Origin: Chthonomonadaceae bacterium
GTDB taxonomy: Bacteria; Armatimonadota; Chthonomonadetes; Chthonomonadales; Chthonomonadaceae
Reading direction: 5' to 3'
Assembly: GCA_027459665.1 (NCBI GenBank)
Contig: DAIDHN010000012.1
Location: forward strand, 1-64,000
DNA length: 64,000 bases
Part shown: in pieces, positions 50,268 through 58,434 of the stretch
How positions within the stretch are numbered: the stretch's first letter is position 1
Layout of the letters: each line of letters begins with the position of its first letter
Notes under the pieces: generated by a model
The model's input: the letters and a program-made list of their open reading frames with translations, nothing else
What the model was told of the DNA's origin: nothing
Database searches by the model: none
Position numbers and translations under genes: made by a program

Positions 50268-51464
50268 TTATTCCACCTGAAAACGCTTGAGAGCAACCGC
50301 ATATAGTGCGCAGCCCATCATCAAAACAATCATAAGCGAGGGCAAAGCGCTGGCAAAGCTCAGCCTGCGCAGCAGCATATCATCTACTGCAGCGAGTGCC
50401 CAGGCATGCGGGGTGATGTAGCTCAGCTGAAGCATCATCGGCGGCAGCAGTTCTCTGGGAAACAGGCAGCCTGAAAGCAAACCCATCACAAGCAAAGCCA
50501 GGGTGGTCATCCCTTGAATCTGCTCCTGTGTTTTGCCAAAGGTAGCAATCAGCAAACCAAGTCCTGTTGCCGTAAAAATACATACTGCATACACCAGCAG
50601 TATGCCTGCCAGGTTTACATTCATTGTGAGGTGCATCAGAAAAATGCCGGTTGCCAAAAGCAAAGATATTTGCATGCAGCCCATGGCACAGCGAGCAAGC
50701 ATTTTTCCGGCCAACACTTGAAACGGTGATACAGGCGCACTCAGCATCCGCCGTAAAGTGCCTGTCTGCCTTTCCTCAATCAGGGTAACTGCTACTCCGC
50801 TGGCCATAAAAAATACGAAGTATATAATCAGACCCGGCATTCTCTTGTCCCCTTCGGTAGGTTTAGGATATTTGGAAGGGTTCGGATGATCTATTACATG
50901 CAGAACTGCCGGAAGTGCACTCGGCCCTGCAAATAATCTGCCGGTAATCTGGGCAGCGGCAGGAAACTGGGCCATCAGCTTTTGCGCCTTCAGCATTGCA
51001 GATGTGCGCTGCAGCGAGCCATTCACTACCTCCTGCAACACAGATTCCAGAGTTGTATGGGCTGGGTCTATCCAGAGTGTAAGCGACAAAGGAGATATTT
51101 TGGGAGGGACGGTGCTTTCTGCCCAGTTTTGTATCCGACTGCCAAAGCCTGCAGGCAAAACCAGCGCTGCATGCAGTTTCCCAGTCATCACTTTCTTTTC
51201 CAGCCCTTTTGCTCTGTATATCACATGCACCGATACACCCATCTTGTGCAGATTGGCTATCATCTGCTGACTAACTGGCGAAGAATCTCTGTCCAGCACA
51301 GTAATGCGCAAAGGCAGCTTGCCGCTCATCCCAGAAGTCTGACGGTAAATCATTCCAAATAAAAGAGCAAACACCATGGGCAGCCCAAACACAAAAATAA
51401 GAGCAGAACGATCTCGCTGAAACAAACGCATATCCTTGCGAAAAACGGCAAGTATAGTTGTCAT
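50268..51464 (-). CDS. ABC-2 type exporter permease
   Basis: A ~398-residue membrane protein with the ABC-2 layout: N-terminal FRKDMRLFQRDRSALIFVFGLPMVFALLFG, a large extracytoplasmic domain (~40-190), and five helices after residue ~205 (FVFFMASGVAVTLIEERQTGTLRRMLSAPVSPFQVLAGKMLARC carries the coupling region). It forms the channel for the ATPase encoded just upstream (51486). The start is either ATG 51464 or ATG 51485, which touches the ATPase stop (TGAATG); neither has a strong ribosome site. Substrates of such exporters include drugs, lipids and antibiotics; undefined here. Confidence 0.87.
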   Translation of the reverse strand: MTTILAVFRKDMRLFQRDRSALIFVFGLPMVFALLFGMIYRQTSGMSGKLPLRITVLDRDSSPVSQQMIANLHKMGVSVHVIYRAKGLEKKVMTGKLHAALVLPAGFGSRIQNWAESTVPPKISPLSLTLWIDPAHTTLESVLQEVVNGSLQRTSAMLKAQKLMAQFPAAAQITGRLFAGPSALPAVLHVIDHPNPSKYPKPTEGDKRMPGLIIYFVFFMASGVAVTLIEERQTGTLRRMLSAPVSPFQVLAGKMLARCAMGCMQISLLLATGIFLMHLTMNVNLAGILLVYAVCIFTATGLGLLIATFGKTQEQIQGMTTLALLVMGLLSGCLFPRELLPPMMLQLSYITPHAWALAAVDDMLLRRLSFASALPSLMIVLMMGCALYAVALKRFQVE

Positions 51465-51485
51465 AAATCTAAATCCATTTCCCAT

Positions 51486-52454
51486 TCAATCACGAAGGCT
51501 TTTTCCTGTGAGGGCTAAAAATACGTCCTCCAGTGAAGGGCGATGTATTGACAGTGAGATGAGTGACGCCTGGTGCTGGTTCAGCGCGGCAACTATCCCT
51601 GGCAGCGAACGGTCTGGCCGGGAAGACCGAACAGAAATGCTGCTCACACCTGCCTGCTGTGCATTGGGTGGTTCACAGGTCACTCCTTCTGTAAACTCCA
51701 GCGCCGCTAACGCCTCCAGTAAATGAGAGGTCACAGGCGCTGCCTCTACTCCCAGTTCTATCACAGGTATGCCCTGCCGGGCTATCAGCGCTTCAACGGT
51801 ATCGCAGGCAATCAGTTTTCCTCCATCCATTATGCCTACCCGGTCGCACAGCATCTCAACCTCTTCCATATAGTGGCTGGTATAAAGTACTGTGAGACCC
51901 TGTTTGTTGAGAGAACGTACACCTTCAAAAATATGATTGCGACTCTGTGGGTCTACCCCTACCGTTGGCTCATCAAGCAGCAGCAGACGCGGTTTGTGCA
52001 TCAAACCTGCAGCAAGGTTCAGTCTTCTTTTCATTCCACCCGAGTATTGCTCTGCCAAGTCCCCGGCGCGCTCCCGCAAGCCTACCAGGGCGAGCATTTC
52101 ATCAGTTCTTTGTCGCTGCACTGCCCCGCTCAAACCGTACAATTCTCCAAAAAAAGCCAGGTTTTCTTTGCCTGTAAGTTTTGGATACACTGCCAGGTCC
52201 TGCGGAACAATACCAAGCAGACGCTTTTCCTGCGGTGTTCCATGAAACGGTCTGCCAGCCAGTTCAATATCTCCCTTGTCTGGCTTGAGCAATCCCCCAA
52301 TCATGCTGATGGTGGTAGTCTTTCCTGCACCGTTTGGGCCAAGCAGACCAAATATTTCCCCCTCATATATCTCAAAACTCAAATTGTATACTGCAAACCG
52401 TTCACCATATGTATACTGCAAACCGTTCACCTGCAGCAGATGCGAAGCACTCAT
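51486..52454 (-). CDS. ABC-2 type exporter ATPase
   Basis: A 322-residue DrrA/CcmA-type ATPase. Walker A GLLGPNGAGKTTT near residue 40, Q-loop VPQDLAVYP, signature YSGGMKRRLNLAAGL, Walker B LLLLDEPTVGVD, H-loop LYTSHYMEEVE, and a C-terminal regulatory domain ending SLEDVFLALTGKSLRD. I start at the ATG at 52454 with GGAG 9 bases upstream; the frame stays open to 52793 but that stretch overlaps the sigma factor gene and its promoter. The N-terminal codons 4-20 contain a 22-base tandem repeat read in two frames (see repeat at 52385). Confidence 0.93.
   Translation of the reverse strand: MSASHLLQVNGLQYTYGERFAVYNLSFEIYEGEIFGLLGPNGAGKTTTISMIGGLLKPDKGDIELAGRPFHGTPQEKRLLGIVPQDLAVYPKLTGKENLAFFGELYGLSGAVQRQRTDEMLALVGLRERAGDLAEQYSGGMKRRLNLAAGLMHKPRLLLLDEPTVGVDPQSRNHIFEGVRSLNKQGLTVLYTSHYMEEVEMLCDRVGIMDGGKLIACDTVEALIARQGIPVIELGVEAAPVTSHLLEALAALEFTEGVTCEPPNAQQAGVSSISVRSSRPDRSLPGIVAALNQHQASLISLSIHRPSLEDVFLALTGKSLRD
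52385..52431. repeat. 22-base direct repeat inside the ABC ATPase gene
   Basis: The same 22 bases (TGTATACTGC through GTTCACC) occur at 52385-52406 and 52410-52431, a 25-base period. The copies are read in different frames on the - strand: NGLQYT in one and ERFAVYN in the other. Because 25 is not a multiple of 3, it must have arisen with compensating changes or by remodelling the N-terminus. Confidence 0.85.
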
Positions 52455-52573
52455 CACTACTGTCTCCCTTGCCGGCCAGCCAGGTGAAAACAGTTTACTG
52501 CCATGAAAACCGGGTTTTGCAATACAAATAGCCTTCTTTCTATCAATATTTGAAAAAATTTCAGCAAACGCAC

Positions 52574-52602
52574 TTGTTTTCCTTCCTGCTATCTTGTATA
52601 AT
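52574..52602 (+). promoter_or_regulatory. Promoter of the SigH-like gene
   Basis: TTGTTT (52574-52579), 17-base spacer, consensus TATAAT (52597-52602), 104 bases before the GTG start. Confidence 0.6.
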
Positions 52603-52706
52603 GATTTCAGCACTGCGTTTCCAGAGCAACCGGGCAGAATTCTTTCTGATCTGGTGGAGACGTCCAGTACACTCTGCAAAAATCCTAAGTAGATCGAGGG
52701 ACCAGG

Positions 52707-53396
52707 GTGATCAGTGACGCGCCTCATCATCTCCCCGCGAGCCACCTCAAATATGCCGATATACCGGACAGAGAGATAGTGGACCGCGCACAACAGGGAG
52801 AACAGACAGCCTCAGAATATCTCCTGTACAAGTACCGCAATCTTGTACGAACTAAGGTGAAAGCCTACTTCCTTGTAGGCGCTGAGAAGGAAGACCTCCT
52901 GCAGGTCGGAATGATTGGTTTATGGCAAGCCATAATAGATTTCCGCAGTGATCGTGCAATTTCCTTCCCTGCTTTTGCCAAGGTATGTATTCAAAGGCAT
53001 ATCATCACCGCCATCAAAACTGCTACCCGTCAGAAACAGATGCCACTCAACACCTCCATTTCGCTCGAAAGCCCCACAGAAGACCCCTCCGCCGACTGGA
53101 ATCTCTCCGACATTCTCCCTGCAGCAGCAGCGCAGAACCCTGAAGACCTCGTGATACAAAGCGAGGACACACGTACCCTGCATGATACTCTGCAGCAGAT
53201 GCTTTCGGAATTCGAGTGGCGGGTGCTGGCAGGTTACCAGCTGGGAAAATCGTACAGGGAAATAGCATGCGAGCTAAGGTGCAAAACAAAATCTGTTGAC
53301 AATGCGCTGGCACGTATCAAAAGAAAGGTATCTACAATGCAGCTGGGCAATGCCAACCTGAATCAGCTGCTCACACATCATTGTCATCGCAGCTAA
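52707..53396 (+). CDS. sigH: RNA polymerase sigma factor, SigH-like
   Basis: A 229-residue sigma-70-family factor. Region 2 is very close to the SigH pattern: YLLYKYRNLVRTKVKAYFLVG, EDLLQVGMIGLWQAIIDFR, SFPAFAKVCIQRHIITAIKTATRQKQ. Region 4 is QMLSEFEWRVLAGYQLGKSYREIA followed by TKSVDNALARIKRK as the helix-turn-helix. In Bacillus SigH drives early stationary-phase genes; in this organism the target genes are unknown. No anti-sigma gene is adjacent. The start is GTG at 52707 with GAGGGA upstream. It is divergent from the ABC exporter and upstream of gdhA. Confidence 0.9.
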   Translation: MISDAPHHLPASHLKYADIPDREIVDRAQQGEQTASEYLLYKYRNLVRTKVKAYFLVGAEKEDLLQVGMIGLWQAIIDFRSDRAISFPAFAKVCIQRHIITAIKTATRQKQMPLNTSISLESPTEDPSADWNLSDILPAAAAQNPEDLVIQSEDTRTLHDTLQQMLSEFEWRVLAGYQLGKSYREIACELRCKTKSVDNALARIKRKVSTMQLGNANLNQLLTHHCHRS

Positions 53397-53542
53397 AATG
53401 CAGCCACGCCCAATTGGCGCTGGCAAAATATGCAAAAAAAACCTGGAAGATTGCAAAAAAGGCGCTCTTCTATGGAAAATGTTAACCATATACATCTGAA
53501 TGACACGAAATCATCAAACATTCGTATTCATTTGTAGAGAAT

Positions 53543-53631
53543 AGGGAACGATTGCTAGAGGCAGTGTCGCCAAAAGCAGCAGGGGTAATCCCATCGTTCC
53601 CTCTTCTGCTGAATCGTATGATTCGAGGAGG
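53543..53631 (+). promoter_or_regulatory. Structured gdhA leader with ribosome-site-masking hairpin
   Basis: A 10-bp closing stem P1 (AGGGAACGAT 53543-53552 with ATCGTTCCCT 53593-53602) encloses P2 (TGCT/AGCA 53553-53556 with 53575-53578, then GGC/GCC 53560-53562 with 53569-53571) and P3 (GGG/CCC 53582-53584 with 53590-53592): a three-way junction. Directly downstream CCTCTTC (53600-53606) can pair fully, with one wobble, with the ribosome site GAGGAGG (53625-53631), supported by GAATC/GATTC (53611-53615, 53620-53624). P1 and the masking hairpin share 53600-53602, so they compete. This is riboswitch-like; I recognise no known class. ATG is at 53643. Confidence 0.55.
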
Positions 53632-53642
53632 AATCAACTACC

Positions 53643-54986
53643 ATGACTGCGACAACTACTACCGTGAAAACTGCTGAAGACGTAAACGAAACTAAAACCG
53701 CATCTGTACGCAGCAAAAATTCTGTACATGCTCCCTCCCATGATAGCGCTAACCCCTACCAGAATGCACTCAAACAGCTTGAGCTGGCTGCACAAAGACT
53801 AGAACTTGATGCAGGAATACATGAAATACTCAAGCACCCTGAACGCGAACTCACTGTACACTTCCCGGTAAAAATGGATGACGGGTCGCACCGATCTTTC
53901 ACAGGTTATCGAGTACAGCATAATATAGCCCGTGGCCCAAGCAAGGGAGGCGTGAGATACAGTCCGCTGACCGACCTTGATGAGGTGCGCGCACTCTCGA
54001 TGTGGATGACTTGGAAATGCGCCATTGTAAACATTCCATTCGGAGGCGCAAAAGGCGGGGTGGTGTGCGATCCTAAACAGCTCTCTCCTGGCGAACTAGA
54101 ACGACTTACGCGCAGGTACACCTCAGAAATAAGCATTGTCATCGGCCCCAATACCGACATACCTGCCCCCGATATGGGAACCAACCCACAGGTAATGGCA
54201 TGGATGATGGATACCTACTCTATGCAGCATGGCCGCACGGTTCCAGCAGTTGTTACAGGAAAGCCCGTTGCCATTGGCGGCTCTGAAGGCAGAGCGGATG
54301 CTACGGGAAGGGGCATTACCTTTATCGCCAGGGAAGCCCTGCGTGAAAGAGGCCGCAGCCTAACGAATGCCACCGTAGCAGTGCAGGGGTTTGGCAACGT
54401 AGGCGGTACCGCAGCAAAAATATTCCACGAACTAGGCGCGAAAGTGGTGGCTGTGTCTGATGCCATAGGCGGAATTTATAACCCCGGCGGGCTTGATATA
54501 CCAGCGCTGCAGGAATGCGCCAACAGAGATGGAACACTGACAACTCACAGCAGTGGCAAACAGATTTCATCAGCCGAACTGCTGGAACTTGACTGCGATA
54601 TTCTGGTGCCTGCTGCCATAGAAAACCAGATCACTACAGAAAATGCCCCACGCATCAAGGCAGACATTATTATTGAAGGCGCAAACGGCCCCACTACCCC
54701 GGCTGCAGACCGCATTCTGCAGGAACGAGGGGTATTTCTGGTGCCAGATGTGCTTGCAAACGCCGGCGGAGTAGTAGTAAGCTATTTTGAATGGGTACAA
54801 GATTTGCAATGCTTCTTTTGGCAGGAAGAAGAGGTAAATGCAAAGATGGAAGCAATTATGACACGTGCCTATCGAGATGTAAGACAGATGGCGCGAAGAG
54901 AAGAAGTAGATATGCGACTCGCTGCTTATCTGATAGGCGTTAGGCGTGTTGCCGATGCCTCTACTTTGCGCGGCATCTATCCGTAA
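53643..54986 (+). CDS. gdhA: Glutamate dehydrogenase (Glu/Leu/Phe/Val family)
   Basis: A 447-residue hexameric-type dehydrogenase interconverting glutamate and 2-oxoglutarate plus ammonia. Signatures: SFTGYRVQHNIARGPSKGG, TWKCAIVNIPFGGAKGGV with the catalytic Lys region, PAPDMGTNPQVMAWMMDTYS, the Rossmann VAVQGFGNVGGTAAK and DVLANAGGVVVSYFEWVQD. An unusual ~40-residue Thr/Ser/Lys-rich N-terminal extension precedes the core. GAGGAGG lies 11 bases before the ATG and can be masked by the leader structure at 53543-53631. It is convergent with glutamate formimidoyltransferase, another glutamate-related gene. Confidence 0.95.
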   Translation: MTATTTTVKTAEDVNETKTASVRSKNSVHAPSHDSANPYQNALKQLELAAQRLELDAGIHEILKHPERELTVHFPVKMDDGSHRSFTGYRVQHNIARGPSKGGVRYSPLTDLDEVRALSMWMTWKCAIVNIPFGGAKGGVVCDPKQLSPGELERLTRRYTSEISIVIGPNTDIPAPDMGTNPQVMAWMMDTYSMQHGRTVPAVVTGKPVAIGGSEGRADATGRGITFIAREALRERGRSLTNATVAVQGFGNVGGTAAKIFHELGAKVVAVSDAIGGIYNPGGLDIPALQECANRDGTLTTHSSGKQISSAELLELDCDILVPAAIENQITTENAPRIKADIIIEGANGPTTPAADRILQERGVFLVPDVLANAGGVVVSYFEWVQDLQCFFWQEEEVNAKMEAIMTRAYRDVRQMARREEVDMRLAAYLIGVRRVADASTLRGIYP

Positions 54987-55038
54987 AAAAAAAACAGCCT
55001 GCATCAGAGGCTTTTGCTGGCCCTCTTATGCAGGCTGT
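54985..55038 (-). terminator. Terminator of the formimidoyltransferase gene
   Basis: An 11-bp stem (55028-55038 with 54994-55004) with a nested AGAGG/CCTCT helix is followed on the - strand by a run of ten T (A10 at 54985-54994 on +). The T tract covers the end of the gdhA stop codon, so the convergent units meet here. Confidence 0.9.
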
Positions 55039-55058
55039 CTGAGTCAGAGAGAGGTTCT

Positions 55059-55931
55059 TCACACTGGTTCTAATATCTGTTCAGGCTTCCATTTATGCCA
55101 CAGTATCTTGCCAGGGCTTGCACCGGCTAGCAAGCCCGCTGGAAGCACTCCTATTATTTCGGTTTCCTCAACCCTTAAGCCGTGCATTTTCGCAATATCA
55201 TCCACAAATTCAAACAGAAGCGGCAGGCTGTTTTTATCTGGCTGGGTGAGATTCATTGATACCTGCGCCCTCCCGCGTGATGGCAAAAAGAGTGCAAGCG
55301 CACGCACGCCTTCCAGTATTTTCATGTGGGTGCGTTCTCTTCGGATACTTTTGCATATCAGTTCTGCAACTTGCATTTCCCTGCTGTTCAGATACATATT
55401 GCAGGCAACCAGGGCAGAGCGTGCTCCTGCCAGAAGCACGCCTCCGCTTGGATGAGCTTTTTGCGGCCCGTCGTCTGCCGACAGTTCATCATGCAATAAC
55501 GCATGCCTCCACTGAGGAAGCGTAACCGGATATTCCCTGCGTACAGCCCATTCGTAGTAGTACACTGGTATTTTAAAACGATCTGCAATCTCTTTGCCTG
55601 TACGCCATGCCAATTCTACGGCTTTGTGCCTGTCTGTGCCTGCAAGCGGGGTGAATGGAAGTACATCCAATGCACCAGTGCGGGGATGCAACCCAATATG
55701 AGTGCGAAGGTCAATCTTTTTCAACGCCTCTTCGGCTGCATTCACCGCGGCAGCAAACACCGACTCGCCATCACCTATCAGTGTGATAACAGACCGGTTG
55801 TGGTCAGAATCCATAGACCAGTCGAGCACCCGTACATCCGCTGCAGCCTGAGCAGCTGCTACAATAGCCTCTACCACTGCTCTGCGTCTTCCCTCGCTGA
55901 AATTGGGGGTGCATTGATACAATTCACCCAT
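55059..55931 (-). CDS. Glutamate formimidoyltransferase (FtcD N-terminal type)
   Basis: A 290-residue enzyme equal to the formiminotransferase part of FtcD, without the cyclodeaminase domain. Visible are QCTPNFSEGRR at the N-terminus, DWSMDSDHNRSVITLIGD, the folate/active-site HIGLHPRTGALDVLPF, and the C-terminal subdomain RGRAQVSMNLTQPDKNSLPLLFEF. It transfers a formimino group between glutamate and tetrahydrofolate in histidine breakdown. It is convergent with gdhA, which would use the released glutamate. No hut genes are in view. Confidence 0.94.
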   Translation of the reverse strand: MGELYQCTPNFSEGRRRAVVEAIVAAAQAAADVRVLDWSMDSDHNRSVITLIGDGESVFAAAVNAAEEALKKIDLRTHIGLHPRTGALDVLPFTPLAGTDRHKAVELAWRTGKEIADRFKIPVYYYEWAVRREYPVTLPQWRHALLHDELSADDGPQKAHPSGGVLLAGARSALVACNMYLNSREMQVAELICKSIRRERTHMKILEGVRALALFLPSRGRAQVSMNLTQPDKNSLPLLFEFVDDIAKMHGLRVEETEIIGVLPAGLLAGASPGKILWHKWKPEQILEPV

Positions 55932-55949
55932 TTGCCAGCCCTCTTTTCA

Positions 55950-57218
55950 TCAGTACGTTTCGCTATGATTGTCAGCGTGTACTCCTGTATATAGCATACG
56001 CAAAGTAGTACCGCTTTTTCCAAAGAAGTAATTATCCCGCACACCGGCATACACAATGCGAGACCTGTCGGGAGACCAGCAGCAGTCGGCATTAGGAAGC
56101 GTACCAATGCACCGTAATGTACTGGTACCCAAATTCAGAGTGACTACCCTGTATCCTTTGCTGGAGGTCTGCAGCAGCCCAAGTTTATCCTCGCCAATCC
56201 ACACAGGGTACAAAAAACCGTTCTTTCCTGCCGGAGTGACCTGTACAGCATGGCGGCTCAGTACGTTTACGACCCAGATAGAATAACTTGACAGCTTCAG
56301 CGGGTTTGCTGCCAGGGTAAGCGCTATTTTACTGCCATCAGGAGACCATGCAGGCGCACCCATGCGAGGATTGGGGCGGGAGGCAGTTTGCTTCTGCTTC
56401 AGATTATGCGCCGACATGCGCCAAATCATTCCGCTCTCTCTCATATTGGGCGAACCGGGCCGCACCACCCAGAGAGAGGTTCTTACAGCAGAGAATGGCA
56501 CGCCGGGTTCCAGCCTGCAAAATGCAAGAGCCTCTTTGCTCTGCGGCGCCCAGGTTGGAAAATCGCTTTCTTCAAACTTGTCAAAAAGAGGTTCGATTTT
56601 AGTGGGTGGTTCAGAACGCAGCGGACGCACAAAGATTGCTCTCTGCCCATTCAACCCTTCTCCTGCAAATGCAAGCATTTTTCCATCTGGTGACCAGGCG
56701 GGAGAATGATAGTAATAAAAAATACCGTGATACGCTTTCGGGTGCAGCGCCAAAGGCAGTACCAGCCTGCTGTGTAAATCGAAGGCCCAAAGCCCTGTGC
56801 CCGGCAAATCTGCTCCATCTGGAAATCTAAACCACTCAACTCTCTCAAATGCAATGCGTCTATCATGAAACGACCAGGCCAGCCTGTCTGGGCAGCAGTA
56901 AAGACTATGTGAAGCTGCAAAAGGACGATCAGGGGTTACTGTTTCCGGCTTCAGCAGCGCCTGAATATGACCAAGTGAAGCATTTGCCTGCATAAGCTGT
57001 AGTTTATGATTGGGGCTTAATCGCAGAAAGGCTATTCTTTTGCCATTGTGCGACCAGCAAGGTGCAATATCACGCCATTCATCTGCAGTAAACCTCAATG
57101 CAGCCGCATGCAGGGCAGGTGCAGCGTTTTTTGCCCTGCACCCTGCCGTCAGCAGTAAAAGGCAGCATATCCCTTGAAGAAGGCTGTTTTTAACTACATA
57201 GTGTATGCTGCCTTTCAC
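55950..57218 (-). CDS. TolB-like WD40/PD40 beta-propeller lipoprotein
   Basis: A 422-residue exported protein with a lipobox (LLLLTAGC near residue 27) and six PD40-type beta-propeller blades, each with a (P/A)xWSxDGxxIAF pattern: APCWSHNGKRIAFLRL, RLAWSFHDRRIAFERV, SPAWSPDGKMLAFAGE, FPTWAPQSKEALAFC, APAWSPDGSKIALTL and DCCWSPDRSRIVYAG. Propellers of this kind bind proteins or peptidoglycan-associated partners at the envelope. No Pal/Tol genes are adjacent, so it is not TolB proper. Transcribed before the formimidoyltransferase gene with an 18-base gap. Confidence 0.82.
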   Translation of the reverse strand: MKGSIHYVVKNSLLQGICCLLLLTAGCRAKNAAPALHAAALRFTADEWRDIAPCWSHNGKRIAFLRLSPNHKLQLMQANASLGHIQALLKPETVTPDRPFAASHSLYCCPDRLAWSFHDRRIAFERVEWFRFPDGADLPGTGLWAFDLHSRLVLPLALHPKAYHGIFYYYHSPAWSPDGKMLAFAGEGLNGQRAIFVRPLRSEPPTKIEPLFDKFEESDFPTWAPQSKEALAFCRLEPGVPFSAVRTSLWVVRPGSPNMRESGMIWRMSAHNLKQKQTASRPNPRMGAPAWSPDGSKIALTLAANPLKLSSYSIWVVNVLSRHAVQVTPAGKNGFLYPVWIGEDKLGLLQTSSKGYRVVTLNLGTSTLRCIGTLPNADCCWSPDRSRIVYAGVRDNYFFGKSGTTLRMLYTGVHADNHSETY

Positions 57219-57234
57219 TGCATTGCTGCTCCTC

Positions 57235-58356
57235 TTATGCCCCCGTAAGAATGCGTTTTACCACATCAATTACTTCACCGGCATCACCGCTTTCCTGTGC
57301 AGTTTCCAGCTTCTCGCGCACGGCATAAATTCGCAGCGCTTTTTTCATTGCATTCGCAAAAAGCTCTTTAGAAAGCCTCATTGCCCTCACTGGCTCCATG
57401 CGATAGGTAAACTGGTCTTCCCCAAACCATCCCTGATAGTCAGTATCTATTGCAGCGTAGCAAAACTCTGCCAAACGCCAAATATCATCTGTGCCGGTTA
57501 CACGGTCTTCATCGTTTGAATTGTACTTTGCCGCGTTTATGTGAAAATTGGCTATTGGCACTCCCACCCTGCGCAGCAAATAGAGGCTGTCGGCAGGCTG
57601 GTTGCCAACCATTTGCTCATGGCCGTAATCTATCACTACCCCCATAACAGTATCGCCCACTGCCTCATTCACGGTACGCGCTACCAGCGCCGCCTTGGCT
57701 GTGGTATTAAGAATCATATTGCCCTCGCGAGGCTCTTTCTGCTTTGCCTCTGTACCAAAGCGAAGGCCGCATTCTTTTGCAGCACGTGCAATAGCGGTAC
57801 AGCCATCTATGAACCAGTCAAGCTGCCTGCCATAATTCACCTCAAAATGATAGTCCCATCCATCTGAACCGGGCCAAAGCTGAACGCTTGGGCAGTTGAG
57901 CCTTGCTGCCAGTTCTACAGTTTGCAAGCAGTAATGCAGCGCATCTCTGCGGCGTGCAGCGTCTGGATTGGTAATTCCACCCATGCGGTACGCCGCACGC
58001 GTCCAAATATTGGTATTCATATTGGTAGGAATAAGCTTATAGTGGTTCAGAGTATCTTTGATGGTGCGAATACTGCTTTCATCTATTTCCAGCTTATCAT
58101 TCAAAAACATTTCGTTGTTCAGTTCAACGCCGCGAATGCCTGCGCGTGCCACACGTTCGATCTGACCGGCTGGACTTTCATCCAGACTCTCTTCAGAATA
58201 GGTTTTACAGAAACGATCGCTAAAGCCGCCAGCGCACCAGTGCCCGGCGGAAAAATTGATGTCGAATGTGCTGAAGAAATGATCTACAAGATCGCCTTCC
58301 AGATAGGGGGCAAAATCGCTGGAAAGCAAAACCAGATTTTGAGTGCTTACTCTCAT
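57235..58356 (-). CDS. Sugar isomerase/epimerase, xylose-isomerase-like TIM barrel
   Basis: A 373-residue TIM barrel of the AP-endonuclease-2/rhamnose-isomerase-like group. Metal and catalytic segments: GIRGVELNNEMFLND near 80, SVQLWPGSDGWDYHFE near 160, FGTEAKQKEPRE near 205, GVVIDYGHEQM near 245, and ANFHINAAKYNSNDEDR near 275, with the final WFGEDQFTYR. The set of Glu/Asp/His ligands is typical. GGGAGACC precedes the ATG at 58356. Substrate unknown; it probably acts on a free pentose or hexose. Longer than the isomerase at 2166 and a different subfamily. Confidence 0.88.
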   Translation of the reverse strand: MRVSTQNLVLLSSDFAPYLEGDLVDHFFSTFDINFSAGHWCAGGFSDRFCKTYSEESLDESPAGQIERVARAGIRGVELNNEMFLNDKLEIDESSIRTIKDTLNHYKLIPTNMNTNIWTRAAYRMGGITNPDAARRRDALHYCLQTVELAARLNCPSVQLWPGSDGWDYHFEVNYGRQLDWFIDGCTAIARAAKECGLRFGTEAKQKEPREGNMILNTTAKAALVARTVNEAVGDTVMGVVIDYGHEQMVGNQPADSLYLLRRVGVPIANFHINAAKYNSNDEDRVTGTDDIWRLAEFCYAAIDTDYQGWFGEDQFTYRMEPVRAMRLSKELFANAMKKALRIYAVREKLETAQESGDAGEVIDVVKRILTGA

Positions 58357-58434
58357 GGTGGTCTCCCTTACTGAGAATATCGTGTTGTAACTACCTGCTA
58401 TTTCTCTCTGCACATTCCTATTTCCTGCCAGAGG

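Noticed and set aside
53543-53602. gdhA leader as a known glutamine (glnA) or other established riboswitch
   Set aside because: The conserved loop bases of those classes as I know them are absent; only the general three-way-junction layout is shared.
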